NCBI RefSeq assembly: GCF_002813755.1
Contig: NZ_CP018061.1
Coordinates: 359,001-423,000, forward strand
Source: Enterococcus mundtii
GTDB lineage: Bacteria > Bacillota > Bacilli > Lactobacillales > Enterococcaceae
Direction of reading: 5' to 3'
Length of the DNA stretch: 64,000 nucleotides
The notes beneath the pieces were generated by a model, which searched no databases, was not told where the DNA came from, and worked only from the letters and a program-made list of their open reading frames with translations. The position numbers and the translations under genes were made by a program. Numbering within the stretch: the first letter of the stretch is position 1; every line of letters starts with the position of its first letter. Below are positions 55,706 to 64,000 of this stretch, piece after piece.

Positions 55706-56065
55706 ATGGACCTAACACAAAAACTCATCGATTTCGCATCTACCTTAAACGACGTCCAAATGGATCATCCTTTTGGAAAATTTCCAGATTATATCGTGTT
55801 CCGCCATCAATCAACAGGTAAATGGTTTGGTTTGATCGTATCTGTTGAAAAAGACAAATTAGGTATAGAAGGCGAAGGTCAAGTCCCCCTCGTCAATGTC
55901 AAAGCAGATCCAGAAATCATCTCCATCCTGAAAAAGAGTAAAGGCTATTATCCTGCTTATCATATGAATAAACAACATTGGATCAGTGTAGCTTTGAATG
56001 GCGCAGTCACAGAAAAGCAACTCTTTTATCTACTGAAAGAGAGTTATGATTTAACAAATGGTTAA
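55706..56065 (+). CDS. MmcQ/YjbR-family protein
   Basis: A cytoplasmic protein of 119 aa, the normal length of the family. Typical marks are DHPFGKFPDYIVFRH, WFGLIV, VNVKADPE, GYYPAYHMNKQHWISVALNG and the C-terminal LLKESYDL. Members have a double-wing fold related to CyaY and are suspected to bind DNA; the role is not established. AAAGGAG precedes the ATG. Single gene with a terminator. Confidence 0.87.
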   Translation: MDLTQKLIDFASTLNDVQMDHPFGKFPDYIVFRHQSTGKWFGLIVSVEKDKLGIEGEGQVPLVNVKADPEIISILKKSKGYYPAYHMNKQHWISVALNGAVTEKQLFYLLKESYDLTNG

Positions 56066-56104
56066 TAAAAAATCAAAATAATAGCAGAATATCTCAATTT
56101 AGCC

Positions 56105-56140
56105 AAAAACAATCCAACGATCACTTGGGTTGTTTTTTTT
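56105..56140 (+). terminator. Terminator of the YjbR-like gene
   Basis: A 10-bp stem (56108-56117 with 56125-56134, one G-U pair) is followed by eight Ts. Confidence 0.8.
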
Positions 56141-56298
56141 TGTCTGAAATTTAATCGCTATCTTTTTGTTCAAAAAAAATTACCAAAAAAATTACACAAA
56201 AAACAGATTAGCTTTAGAAAGAGAATAGGTCTGTTATGTATGATAGTAAATATAACAAGAGAAACATAACTAAAACAAATAGAAGAGGATGGTTTTTT

Positions 56299-56529
56299 AT
56301 GATGAAAAAAGGAACAAAGTATAAAGGGTATCTGGTATTAGTATGTTCTATCGGTCTTTTAGCAGCATGCAGTTCAGATACCAAAGATACAAGTGAATCA
56401 GAGATGCCAAAAGTAAAAAGTGAACGAAAAGTAACCGTGGATGGGAAAGAAGGAACAGAAAAAATTTTAGATAATGGAACGGTTGTTCAAGAGTTTGAGG
56501 AAGAAGTGTCGGAAAAAGACGAGGATTAA
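56299..56529 (+). CDS. Small lipoprotein, 76 aa, first in the exporter operon
   Basis: Signal peptide with lipobox LAAC, then an acidic, charged 55-residue mature part (SEMPKVKSERKVTVDGKEGTEKILDNG ... EEEVSEKDED) that is probably flexible. Two adjacent ATGs (56299, 56302) follow AGAGGA; the longer frame from 56236 has no ribosome-binding site. It lies 60 bp before the MacA-like gene, so it is presumably a component or sensor aid of the exporter. No known family. Confidence 0.7.
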   Translation: MMKKGTKYKGYLVLVCSIGLLAACSSDTKDTSESEMPKVKSERKVTVDGKEGTEKILDNGTVVQEFEEEVSEKDED

Positions 56530-56589
56530 GTATTGGACAGGATGTCATAAGCGCTTTTTTATGACTAATCTGAATGAAGGAGTAGGTAC

Positions 56590-57843
56590 ATGAAGCCTAA
56601 AAAAAGAAAAAAATTCAACCGAAAATGGTATTTGCCAGTAGCAGTCGTCACCGTTTTACTAGTGGTTGGTGCAATCAGTATAGTTGCTTCTAGTGGGAAA
56701 ACAAAAGAAGGAAATTCAGAAACAAATATTGAAGCCCGGTCTGTCAAATCCCTCATTGATGAGGTGAAAGCGGCGAATTTGATTTTAGCAGGAAAAGTTA
56801 TGCCAAATAATAGCAACAAAATCAAAATTGATCCAGAACGAGGAACAGTGAAAGATATTCTGGTAAATGAAGGAGATGTCGTAGAAAAAGGGCAACCTTT
56901 GTTTACATACCAAACGGATCAACAGAGAAAAGTTGTGGAAGCTGAAATGGACGTAGAAATCAAAGTGAGAGCAGTAGAACAAGCACGAGTGACTGCAAAT
57001 CAAAAATGGACAGCACATAACCAAAAAGTAGCAGAGCTTGGAAAAGCAAGACAAGATTATGCGAAGGAAAAATCCGAAGAGTTACAAAGTACGATCAAAG
57101 CATTAGAAGGAGAAATCACTGGTCTACATGCAGAAGCTATTGCTGGCGACAATGAAGTGAAGAATGCCGAAACAGAATTGCGAAAAGCCCAATTACTTCA
57201 CGAAAGTGAAAAAGAACGACTGAATGAAGACACAGTGACAGCTGATCACTCAGGAAGAATCAAATCGTTGAATCGTGACTTAGTCAATCAATCAAAAGAA
57301 CGTCAAAAAGAAGATAATTTTATGGAGATCCTTGATGATTCGAACTTGTATGTGGATGGTCAAGTCACTGAATTTGATCGTGAAAAAGTCGCTGTCGATC
57401 AGCGAGTAGAAATCATGGATCGTAAAGACCCAGAGAAAACTTGGCAAGGAAATATTGTACAGGTGGCAAACTTAACTGGAGATGAAAAACAAGAGGATCA
57501 AAAAGAAGAGAATCCTAATTTATCTAAGTTTCCTTATAAAGTTAAGATCGATCCAAAAGAAGAAATGCCACTGATTGGTTCCAATGTGTATGTCAATGTT
57601 TTACCGAAAGATTTTGTGTCAGGAAAAGTGATCATCAACCAAAGATACCTCATGGAAAAAGATGGAAAATATTATGTATGGAAAGTAGAAAATGATCGGA
57701 TCAAAGAGCATGAAGTAAAGGTAAATCCGATGGATAATGAACTCGCAGAAATAGTCGAAGGATTGACTGTTGAAGATCAACTTGCTTTGCCTCAAACAGG
57801 AATGGTCGAGGGAATGGAGGTTGGTGCAAGTGTTGACGCTTAA
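56590..57843 (+). CDS. MacA/HlyD-type efflux adaptor, 417 aa
   Basis: The extracellular adaptor of the MacB-like exporter. One N-terminal membrane segment (about 12-34), a split lipoyl domain (KIDPERGTVKDILVNEGDVVEKGQPLF and VTADHSGRIKSLN), a long coiled coil between (about 115-215), then beta-barrel and membrane-proximal domains. AGGAG precedes the ATG. It overlaps the ATPase gene by 14 bp. Such adaptors in Firmicutes work with ABC exporters of peptides, lipopeptides or antibiotics. Confidence 0.87.
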   Translation: MKPKKRKKFNRKWYLPVAVVTVLLVVGAISIVASSGKTKEGNSETNIEARSVKSLIDEVKAANLILAGKVMPNNSNKIKIDPERGTVKDILVNEGDVVEKGQPLFTYQTDQQRKVVEAEMDVEIKVRAVEQARVTANQKWTAHNQKVAELGKARQDYAKEKSEELQSTIKALEGEITGLHAEAIAGDNEVKNAETELRKAQLLHESEKERLNEDTVTADHSGRIKSLNRDLVNQSKERQKEDNFMEILDDSNLYVDGQVTEFDREKVAVDQRVEIMDRKDPEKTWQGNIVQVANLTGDEKQEDQKEENPNLSKFPYKVKIDPKEEMPLIGSNVYVNVLPKDFVSGKVIINQRYLMEKDGKYYVWKVENDRIKEHEVKVNPMDNELAEIVEGLTVEDQLALPQTGMVEGMEVGASVDA

Positions 57844-58513
57844 CAACATTCAGAAGTCATATTGGCAAGGCGGGAAAGAACTAAAAGTCCTTAAAGATAT
57901 CTCTTTGCAAATCAATGAAGGAGAACTGGTCGCAATCATGGGGCCATCGGGGTCAGGAAAGTCGACGTTGATGAATATCATTGGTTGTCTGGATACAGCT
58001 ACATCAGGGGATTATATCGTTGAAGGAACGGATGTCAAAACGTTAGCGGACAATTCATTGGCTGATTTTCGTAATGCAAAAATCGGCTTTGTTTTTCAGA
58101 ATTTCAATCTCATGCCAAAATTAACCGTTTCGCAAAATGTGGAAATGCCATTAACGTATAAAAAAGTCAATAAAAAAGAGCGGCGTAAGCGTGCCTTGGA
58201 TATGTTGCAACTTGTAGGGTTAGAGGATCGAAGTGACTTCAAACCGATGGAATTATCAGGAGGACAAAAGCAACGTGTCGCAATTGCGAGAGCTTTAGTG
58301 ACTAATCCTAGTTTTGTTTTAGGTGATGAGCCAACAGGGGCCCTTGATACAAAAACCAGTAGTCAAATCATGGACCTCTTTAAGGAATTCCACCAAGCAG
58401 GAAAAACGATTATTCTAATTACCCATGAGCCAGAAATCGCAGCGTTATGTCAGCGAACGATCACTTTACGAGATGGTCAAATAATTAGCGATGAACAAAA
58501 TGAAGTGAGGTGA
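57830..58513 (+). CDS. ABC exporter ATPase (MacB/LolD type)
   Basis: 227 aa with Walker [11 protein letters not shown]-loop [10 protein letters not shown], signature [15 protein letters not shown], Walker [13 protein letters not shown] and the H-loop THEPEIA. GTG 57830 is chosen as start, after GGAGG (57816-57820); TTG 57833 is an alternative, and the longer frame from 57770 lies inside the adaptor gene. The wording is that of the MacB/LolD/FtsE group, energising mechanotransmission rather than direct translocation. Confidence 0.9.
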   Translation: MLTLNNIQKSYWQGGKELKVLKDISLQINEGELVAIMGPSGSGKSTLMNIIGCLDTATSGDYIVEGTDVKTLADNSLADFRNAKIGFVFQNFNLMPKLTVSQNVEMPLTYKKVNKKERRKRALDMLQLVGLEDRSDFKPMELSGGQKQRVAIARALVTNPSFVLGDEPTGALDTKTSSQIMDLFKEFHQAGKTIILITHEPEIAALCQRTITLRDGQIISDEQNEVR

Positions 58514-58519
58514 TCGAGA

Positions 58520-59752
58520 ATGGAAGAAATCAGATTTGCCTTACAATCGATTTTTGCTCATAAGATGCGTTCGGTATTGACTATGCTAGGTGTCATCATT
58601 GGAATTGCTGCCATTATTTCGATTTTCAGCATCATCGGCGGAAACACCGAAAAAATGAAACGAGAAATGATTGGTGGTAACAATAATACGATGAATATCC
58701 AATATGACAGAAAAAGTGCTTTCCAACAGAACACTATGTCAGATGGAATCTTATCTGGAAAGGAAGAGAAAAAACCGTTATATTTTCCATTCTTAGACGA
58801 GGATGTACTAAAGAAAGTCAATGAGATACCAGAGGTCTTAGCAAGTGGTTTGTCTTATCAAAAGGAAGGGAAAATCTACAGGAAAGCCAAAGGGACCGAC
58901 GCCAAAGTTTCTGCTGTCACTTCTTCTGTTGAGGATTTGGAGCAGTTAAACTTCATCAAAGGGGAAGGATTTGCTGCCCAAGCCTTCAAAGAGCAACAAC
59001 AAGCGATTTTTCTTGAAGATTCCTTGTATGACGAATTATTTCCAAATGAAGAAGGGATCGGACAGTTTGTCGAAGTGAATGGGGTACCATTCAAAGTTCA
59101 AGGTGTATTTCAGTTAGATCCCAATAGTAGTAATCTATTTAGCTTTGAGAAAAGAGCTTACGTTCCTTTGCAGCAAGCGCATAAACTATCTGATGAGTTG
59201 GATATTGTACCACTTGTCACGATCCAAACAAATAATACCGATCAATTACAAGGCGCTGCAGAAAAAGCTGCAGAGATCCTCAATCAACAGATCCCCCCAT
59301 CTGATTATGAGTATGGGGTGATGAATCTGAAAGAATTTGCCAGAGAATTGGAACGAATGAACCAGTCAAGTTTTATTCTTTTGTCTGGTATAGCAAGTAT
59401 CTCGTTATTAGTGGGGGGAATCGGTGTGATGAATATCATGTTGGTCTCTGTCACGGAAAGAACGAAAGAAATCGGAATAAAGAAAGCACTCGGCGCAAGA
59501 AGAAAAGTAATTTTAAAACAATTTTTAGTAGAAGCGGTCGTCCTGACTTTGATTGGTGGGGTACTAGGTGTGCTTGTTGGTTTGTTAAGTGGCTATGCCA
59601 TTACGCTATCACTGGATTATCCTTATATCGTATCCGTGATTTCCATTGTCGGTAGCTTAGTGTTTTGTTCCCTGATGGGTGTGATATTTGGTCTATTACC
59701 GGCGATGAAAGCATCGAAATTAAACCCTATCGAGGCATTACGCTTTGAATAA
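58520..59752 (+). CDS. MacB-type ABC permease
   Basis: 410 aa with the MacB topology: TM1 (about 17-40), a large extracellular MacB_PCD domain (about 45-285) and three C-terminal membrane segments forming the FtsX domain. The signature GGIGVMNIMLVSVTERTKEIGIKKALGARR and the end KASKLNPIEALRFE are diagnostic. It lies 6 bp after the ATPase gene. The likely substrate is an antimicrobial peptide or envelope-stress molecule, given the two-component system beside it. Confidence 0.9.
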   Translation: MEEIRFALQSIFAHKMRSVLTMLGVIIGIAAIISIFSIIGGNTEKMKREMIGGNNNTMNIQYDRKSAFQQNTMSDGILSGKEEKKPLYFPFLDEDVLKKVNEIPEVLASGLSYQKEGKIYRKAKGTDAKVSAVTSSVEDLEQLNFIKGEGFAAQAFKEQQQAIFLEDSLYDELFPNEEGIGQFVEVNGVPFKVQGVFQLDPNSSNLFSFEKRAYVPLQQAHKLSDELDIVPLVTIQTNNTDQLQGAAEKAAEILNQQIPPSDYEYGVMNLKEFARELERMNQSSFILLSGIASISLLVGGIGVMNIMLVSVTERTKEIGIKKALGARRKVILKQFLVEAVVLTLIGGVLGVLVGLLSGYAITLSLDYPYIVSVISIVGSLVFCSLMGVIFGLLPAMKASKLNPIEALRFE

Positions 59753-59764
59753 GGAGAGAGCTAT

Positions 59765-60421
59765 ATGGAAAGAATTTTAGTTGTTGAAGATGAATATATG
59801 ATCAATCAGATCGTGACGGAATTTTTAAAAGAACGCAAGTATGAAGTTTATTCAGTAAGAAGTGGCGAACAGGCATTGGAAGTTTTTGCTGAAGAAACAT
59901 TTGACTTGATCCTATTGGACATTATGTTGCCTGGGATAAGGGGGACGGATGTTTTAAAGAAAATTCGGGAAACGTCGGATGTGCCGATCATCATGCTGAC
60001 TGCCTTGGATGATGAATATACGCAGTTGCTCAGTTTTTCCCATTTGATCAGTGACTATGTCGTTAAACCTTTTTCCCCACTTATTTTGATCAAACGGATC
60101 GAAAATGTGTTTCGGATGAATCAAGGAAATCCCCACATCACTATCGGGGAGTACGCCATTGATCTCGATGGTGGTCTTGTAAAATACCAAGAGGAAGAAA
60201 TCCATTTAACAAGAAAAGAGTATGATATTTTAGTGATTCTAATAAGAAACAAAGGGAAAATCATCACGCGAGAACAATTAGTGTATCAAGTTTGGTCGTA
60301 TGAATATCATTTGGAAAATCGAATATTAGATAATCATATAAAAAATATCCGAAAGAAAATGCCACTTTTATCAATAAAAACGATCAAAAATAGAGGCTAC
60401 CAGCTTGAGGACACCCCATGA
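59765..60421 (+). CDS. OmpR-family response regulator
   Basis: 218 aa. The receiver domain has the acidic pair DE at residues 9-10, phosphorylation site D52 (LILLDIMLPG), T (LTALDD) and K (VVKPFSP). The C-terminal winged helix contains LTRKEYDILVILIRNKGKIITREQL and DNHIKNIRKKM. It lies 12 bp after the permease and overlaps the kinase gene (ATGA). It probably controls the exporter operon. Confidence 0.92.
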   Translation: MERILVVEDEYMINQIVTEFLKERKYEVYSVRSGEQALEVFAEETFDLILLDIMLPGIRGTDVLKKIRETSDVPIIMLTALDDEYTQLLSFSHLISDYVVKPFSPLILIKRIENVFRMNQGNPHITIGEYAIDLDGGLVKYQEEEIHLTRKEYDILVILIRNKGKIITREQLVYQVWSYEYHLENRILDNHIKNIRKKMPLLSIKTIKNRGYQLEDTP

Positions 60422-61782
60422 GTATCATGCTGAAAAATTTTCTCTTTTCTGGGATCATCATTTTTCTAGTTTCGATTCTTTCGTTGATCGTCTTATATTT
60501 TACGATGCCTGTCTACTATGAACAAATGAAGCTGAACGAAATAAACAAAGAATTCAATCAAGTGGCAAAGAGTATAGAAAACAAAGATTTAGCTACCATG
60601 CAAAAGGTGGTTGATCAATACTGGCTTGAAAGTGGAAGAGAACAAAATCTTGATCTCTTCCTGACCAATACCGATGGTATAGCCATTGGTTCCTTCTTTG
60701 ACGAAAGTATTGGCTATTCAGTAATAAGTATTTTATCTGATGAAATGAACCTTTATCAAGAAATTACTGACAAAGAAGGTAACACTTATTATCTAGTTGG
60801 TATGTACTCAATGCAACCAGTTGAAGAAGCAAGTAAAGTCTTACTTCATTTATATCCATTCATCATCATCGTCTCACTAATCATTGGGGGCATCGGCGCT
60901 TACTACTATAGTATTTATTCGACAAAAAAAATCAAAGAGATATCCAAAGTAACAGAAAAAATGATCGAATTAGATGCGGATATTCGTTGTGATGTCAAAG
61001 GTACGGATGAAATCTCACTTTTAGCGCAAGATATCAACCATCTATATGTTTCTTTGATCCAAACAATTGAAGTGTTAGAGCTTGAAGTAGCTAAAACGAA
61101 AGAATTGGAACAAGCAAAGTCAGAGTTTATGCAAATCGCTTCTCATGAATTGAAAACACCTGTTGCTTCATTGATGGGGCTGATTGATGGCATGATCTAT
61201 AATGTCGGAAAATTTAAAGACAGAGAGCGATATTTAGAAGTTTGTAAAAATATTTTGCAAGAACAAACAGAAATGATCAATAATATCCTCTTTGCCTCAA
61301 GAAACAATTTGCCTTCAGATGATGTGGTCTATGAAGAAGTCTCAATCAAAGAAATGATCGAACATAAATTGACTTCTTTCCGGATACTTGCTGAAGCAGA
61401 ACAGAAAAAACTAGTCGTTAATCTAAAAGGGGAGAAAATCATCGGTAATAAAAATGATATTGATAAAATTTTAGATAACCTACTAAGTAATGCCTTCAAA
61501 TATACGAAGCATGAGGGAGAAATCAGTCTGTTTTTTGATGGTAAACAATTAGTGATTGAAAATGAAGTGAATCAGATACTTACGGAGGAGGAATTAAGTA
61601 AGATTTTCCAACCTTTTTATCGACCGGATTTTAGCAGAAGTCGAGATACTGGAGGTTCTGGTTTAGGATTGTTTATCGTACAACAACTTTTTGAAAAATA
61701 TGGCTGGGAGTATTCATTCAAGTCAACTGCTAATTCCAGAATGTGCTTTTCTGTCATTTTTAGTGGAAGAAGCCTAAATTGA
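60418..61782 (+). CDS. Membrane sensor histidine kinase
   Basis: 454 aa. Two membrane segments (about 8-28 and 141-163) flank an extracellular sensor of about 110 residues. Then a HAMP-like linker, the H-box QIASHELKTPVASL with H243, N-box DKILDNLLSNAFKYT, and G-box GGSGLGLFIVQQLF. Partner of the preceding regulator. The large outer domain differs from the tiny loops of BceS-type kinases, suggesting it senses its signal directly. Confidence 0.9.
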   Translation: MSIMLKNFLFSGIIIFLVSILSLIVLYFTMPVYYEQMKLNEINKEFNQVAKSIENKDLATMQKVVDQYWLESGREQNLDLFLTNTDGIAIGSFFDESIGYSVISILSDEMNLYQEITDKEGNTYYLVGMYSMQPVEEASKVLLHLYPFIIIVSLIIGGIGAYYYSIYSTKKIKEISKVTEKMIELDADIRCDVKGTDEISLLAQDINHLYVSLIQTIEVLELEVAKTKELEQAKSEFMQIASHELKTPVASLMGLIDGMIYNVGKFKDRERYLEVCKNILQEQTEMINNILFASRNNLPSDDVVYEEVSIKEMIEHKLTSFRILAEAEQKKLVVNLKGEKIIGNKNDIDKILDNLLSNAFKYTKHEGEISLFFDGKQLVIENEVNQILTEEELSKIFQPFYRPDFSRSRDTGGSGLGLFIVQQLFEKYGWEYSFKSTANSRMCFSVIFSGRSLN

Positions 61783-61866
61783 TCGATGGTATCGCTAAAG
61801 GATAAACGGTCTGTCGCCACAAGATTTATTGGATATTTTTGTGATGGTAGCGAAGCTAATAGCCAA

Positions 61867-62045
61867 ATTGCACAACTGCTATTTGCCAGGGACTTTTATT
61901 TTTTATTTTTACACACTCAACTGGAATGTACAAAACCACACTATACCATACCACTAAATAGTAAGAACAAAATGATCAAAAAACTCACAACGTACTAGAA
62001 ACTCTTGTAGAAAATTTAGTCCCTGGTAAGTAGCAGTTGTGCAAT
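61867..62045. mobile_element. 179-bp MITE-like element
   Basis: Two 28-bp inverted ends (61867-61894 and 62018-62045) differ at only two positions; both begin ATTGCACAACTGCTA and contain CCAGGGACT. The centre is AT-rich and codes for nothing. It fits a miniature inverted-repeat element left by an IS. I see no clear target duplication and cannot name the parent element. It sits between the kinase gene and its terminator. Confidence 0.65.
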
Positions 62046-62062
62046 CAGGTTGTGATAGATTG

Positions 62063-62103
62063 AAAGAAGTCAGGACTACGTTCGCGCAGTCCTGACTTCT
62101 TTT
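62063..62103. terminator. Terminator between convergent kinase and permease genes
   Basis: A 15-bp perfect stem (62063-62077 with 62088-62102) starts with AAA and ends with TTTTT, serving both directions. Confidence 0.85.
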
Positions 62104-62119
62104 TGTATAGTTTCTTCTA

Positions 62120-63490
62120 CTATTCCTTGATTTTTCTTTCGCGTACAAAATAGTAACCCGTCATATAGATCAAGAAAATCAAACCAATCATCAATGAGAT
62201 TCTTGTTTCGGGATTGATGAACATAAAGATTAATACCACTGCCAAAAAGGCCAATGACAAGTAATTGGTATATGGGGATAAGGGCATTTTAAATGGATGT
62301 TCAAGCATTTCTATCGGATGTTTTTTTCTGAATTTGATTTGACTGATCAAAATAACGATCCAAGGGACCATCCCTGGTAAGATACTGGAACTATAGACAA
62401 AAACAAATAAATCCTGTGATTGGGAGTAGACGAAGGGCAACAAATAATTCAAAATCAACCCAATCAAAATACCAAATGAGATGGCTACTACTGGGTAAAA
62501 TGGCACTCCATGACGTGTAAGTTTCAAAAACTTTTTAGACATTTTGCCGTTGATGGCTAATGTGTAGACCATGCGACTGGCGCTGAAAATACCGGAATTA
62601 CAACCAGATAACGCAGCTGTGATGACAACAAAATTGATCAAACCAGCAGCAAACGTGATCCCGATTTTAGAAAAAGTTTGAACAAACGGTGATCCTAGTT
62701 CGCTCAATTGATTCCAAGGATAGATGCTGACAATGATGAAGATCGCCCCAATATAAAAAATCAAGATCCGCCCGATCGTTGATTGGACAGCGTCTACAAT
62801 CGTTTTTTGGGGATCTTTCGCTTCACCTGCAGTCATCCCGATCAACTCGATTCCTTGGTAAGAGGCAACGACGATCGATAGAGCAAAAAAGAATCCTTTC
62901 ACGCCACCAGTAAAGAAACCACCATTTTTCCATAAGTTTGAAATCCCGATTGCTTCTCCTTGGTTACCGAATCCGAATAAAATGATGCCTAAACCGGCGA
63001 TGATCATCAAAATAATTGTCACTACTTTAATAGTAGAAAACCAAAATTCTAATTCACCAAATGCTTTGACAGAAACAAGGTTGGCGAACATCAAGAAAAG
63101 GATCACAACGATTCCTGGAATGATCTGGGGCAAGTCTGGCCACCAATAGTTCATATATTCCCCTACAGCAATGACTTCACTGATACCGACCACGATAAAC
63201 TGAAAAATATTGCTCCAAGCCGTCAAATAACCTGCGACGGGATGGATGTATTCACTTGCATAATTAGCGAAAGAACCGGTGGAGGGATCTAGATACAACA
63301 TCTCGCCCAATGCACGCATGATCAGGTACAAAAAGAAGCCTGCTACAGCATAAGCAACCATTACAGAAGGTCCTGTCCAACGGATGGTGGATGAAGCACC
63401 CATGAACAGACCGACACCGATCGTTCCTCCTAGCGCAATCATTTGAATATGACGTGCACTGAGACTACGAGTTAATTTTTCTTCTTCCAT
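62120..63490 (-). CDS. Amino-acid permease (APC superfamily, AAT family)
   Basis: 456 aa, 12 predicted membrane spans. Family marks are LSARHIQMIALGGTIGVGLF at the start, GPSVMVAYAVAG, a conserved acidic residue in ALGEML, and FSIVVASYQGIELIGMTAGE-like text in span 6 (FALSIVVASYQGIELIG). AAAGGAG lies upstream of the minus-strand ATG. AAT members import amino acids with protons; the exact substrate cannot be read from the sequence. Single gene. Confidence 0.88.
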   Translation of the reverse strand: MEEEKLTRSLSARHIQMIALGGTIGVGLFMGASSTIRWTGPSVMVAYAVAGFFLYLIMRALGEMLYLDPSTGSFANYASEYIHPVAGYLTAWSNIFQFIVVGISEVIAVGEYMNYWWPDLPQIIPGIVVILFLMFANLVSVKAFGELEFWFSTIKVVTIILMIIAGLGIILFGFGNQGEAIGISNLWKNGGFFTGGVKGFFFALSIVVASYQGIELIGMTAGEAKDPQKTIVDAVQSTIGRILIFYIGAIFIIVSIYPWNQLSELGSPFVQTFSKIGITFAAGLINFVVITAALSGCNSGIFSASRMVYTLAINGKMSKKFLKLTRHGVPFYPVVAISFGILIGLILNYLLPFVYSQSQDLFVFVYSSSILPGMVPWIVILISQIKFRKKHPIEMLEHPFKMPLSPYTNYLSLAFLAVVLIFMFINPETRISLMIGLIFLIYMTGYYFVRERKIKE

Positions 63491-63669
63491 ACAAAAACTC
63501 CTTTTTTAAGTTGAGTGATAAAGTAAAAACAAGTTGATTCTATAACTAGCAAACATAAATAACGCCCATTACTTTATAGCTCTTGTTTGTGATTTTACAG
63601 AAAATTTTCAAAAATTGCGAGAAAAATCTAAAAAATCAAAAAAATTAGCTATAACACTTGTAAATGATT

Positions 63670-63698
63670 TTGATATTAGTTAAACTAAGTTTGAATAA
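63670..63698 (+). promoter_or_regulatory. Promoter with palindromic DtxR/MntR-like operator
   Basis: TTGATA (63670-63675) and GAATAA (63693-63698) are 17 bp apart. The spacer begins with TTAGTTAAACTAA (63676-63688), a palindrome of the type bound by MntR/DtxR metal regulators. The position would block RNA polymerase, fitting repression of a metal importer when Mn is plentiful. Confidence 0.55.
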
Positions 63699-63732
63699 AA
63701 AAGTTAGGTACACCGAAAAGGAGTGGTAAGAG

Positions 63733-64000
63733 GTGTCTAAAAATGAAATATCCGTTAAAGATTTGACGGTTGCTTATCAAGGAAAAACAGTATTAAATCA
63801 TGTATCAACAGTTATCCAAGCACAAAAATTTACAGGGATCATTGGACCGAATGGCGCTGGGAAATCTACTTTTATGAAAGCTTTATTAGAATTAGTTCCT
63901 AAAATTTCCGGAGAAATTACTTTCGACGGTCGATCCATAAAAACGATTCGCAAAAAAATTGCCTATGTCGAACAGCGTAGTGAGCTGGATCTTTCTTTTC
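63733..64000 (+). CDS. Mn/Zn-type ABC transporter ATPase, N-terminal part
   Basis: The gene runs off the right edge; 89 residues are visible. GTG start 63733 follows AAGGAG by nine bases. Walker A GPNGAGKST is at residues 39-47 and the Q-loop text YVEQRSELDLSF is characteristic of the manganese/zinc family (MntB/EfaC/PsaB-like), in which an SxxDxxF stretch follows the Q. It would power import of Mn or Zn together with a permease and binding lipoprotein expected beyond the window. Confidence 0.82.
   Translation, partial: MSKNEISVKDLTVAYQGKTVLNHVSTVIQAQKFTGIIGPNGAGKSTFMKALLELVPKISGEITFDGRSIKTIRKKIAYVEQRSELDLSF

Noticed and set aside
61786..61998. 70-aa frame after the kinase gene
   Set aside because: It runs into the MITE-like element and has no ribosome-binding site; its second half is only the AT-rich element centre.

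Overview
The window looks like chromosomal DNA of a low-GC Gram-positive bacterium of the Lactobacillales, most probably an Enterococcus. The clues are strong AGGAGG ribosome-binding sites with frequent TTG/GTG starts, a CcpA cre site, Mga-type regulators, MucBP and SpaA surface proteins with LPXTG-like anchors, an LCP-type wall/capsule ligase and a DtxR/MntR-like operator ahead of a metal ABC transporter. It opens inside the first codons of a proC-like gene (minus strand) and ends inside a Mn/Zn-type ABC ATPase gene. No rRNA, tRNA, CRISPR array or complete insertion sequence was seen.

Layout. 1-5.3 kb: small hypothetical genes, a stand-alone secreted module and a lone SF2 helicase. 5.4-15.7 kb: an L-fucose catabolic island with a divergent DeoR-type regulator, then fucA, fucK, fucU, a sugar ABC transporter (ATPase, permease, binding lipoprotein), fucI and fucO. 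Three separate lesions sit here: the ATPase has an in-frame TAA, the binding protein has a +1 frameshift in a G run, and the regulator seems to have ACG where its ATG should be. 15.7-18.8 kb: a small membrane protein, a pentapeptide-repeat protein, three copies of an undescribed ~150-bp palindromic repeat and an HTH-like orphan gene. 18.9-32.9 kb: a surface-protein island with an Ig-like secreted protein, an 11-repeat MucBP adhesin (YPKTG anchor) and two large Ig-like secreted proteins that show no anchor.

33.2-54.6 kb: an exopolysaccharide/capsule locus with UDP-ManNAc dehydrogenase, CpsC/CpsD regulators, a GT4 enzyme, a pyruvyl transferase, a Wzx flippase, an initiating sugar transferase, a WecG/TagA enzyme, a Wzy-like polymerase, another GT4 enzyme, then UDP-GlcNAc 2-epimerase and an LCP ligase. 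It is interrupted at 43.6-52.3 kb by a module of two Mga-like regulators, a lipoprotein, a mini winged-helix protein and a nine-domain SpaA (Cna-B-like) adhesin with an FPKTG anchor. The set of genes suggests a polymer containing ManNAc or ManNAcA, possibly pyruvylated.

54.6-64 kb: gene-poor DNA with a fourth copy of the palindromic repeat, a YjbR-like gene, an operon for a small lipoprotein, a MacA/MacB-type exporter and an OmpR/HK two-component system, a 179-bp MITE-like element, an amino-acid permease and the start of the metal ABC transporter. The most novel signals are the ~150-bp palindromic repeat family, the shared N-terminal module of the secreted Ig-like proteins (including its stand-alone form), the mini winged-helix protein between the Mga-like regulator and the adhesin, and the multi-lesion fucose locus.
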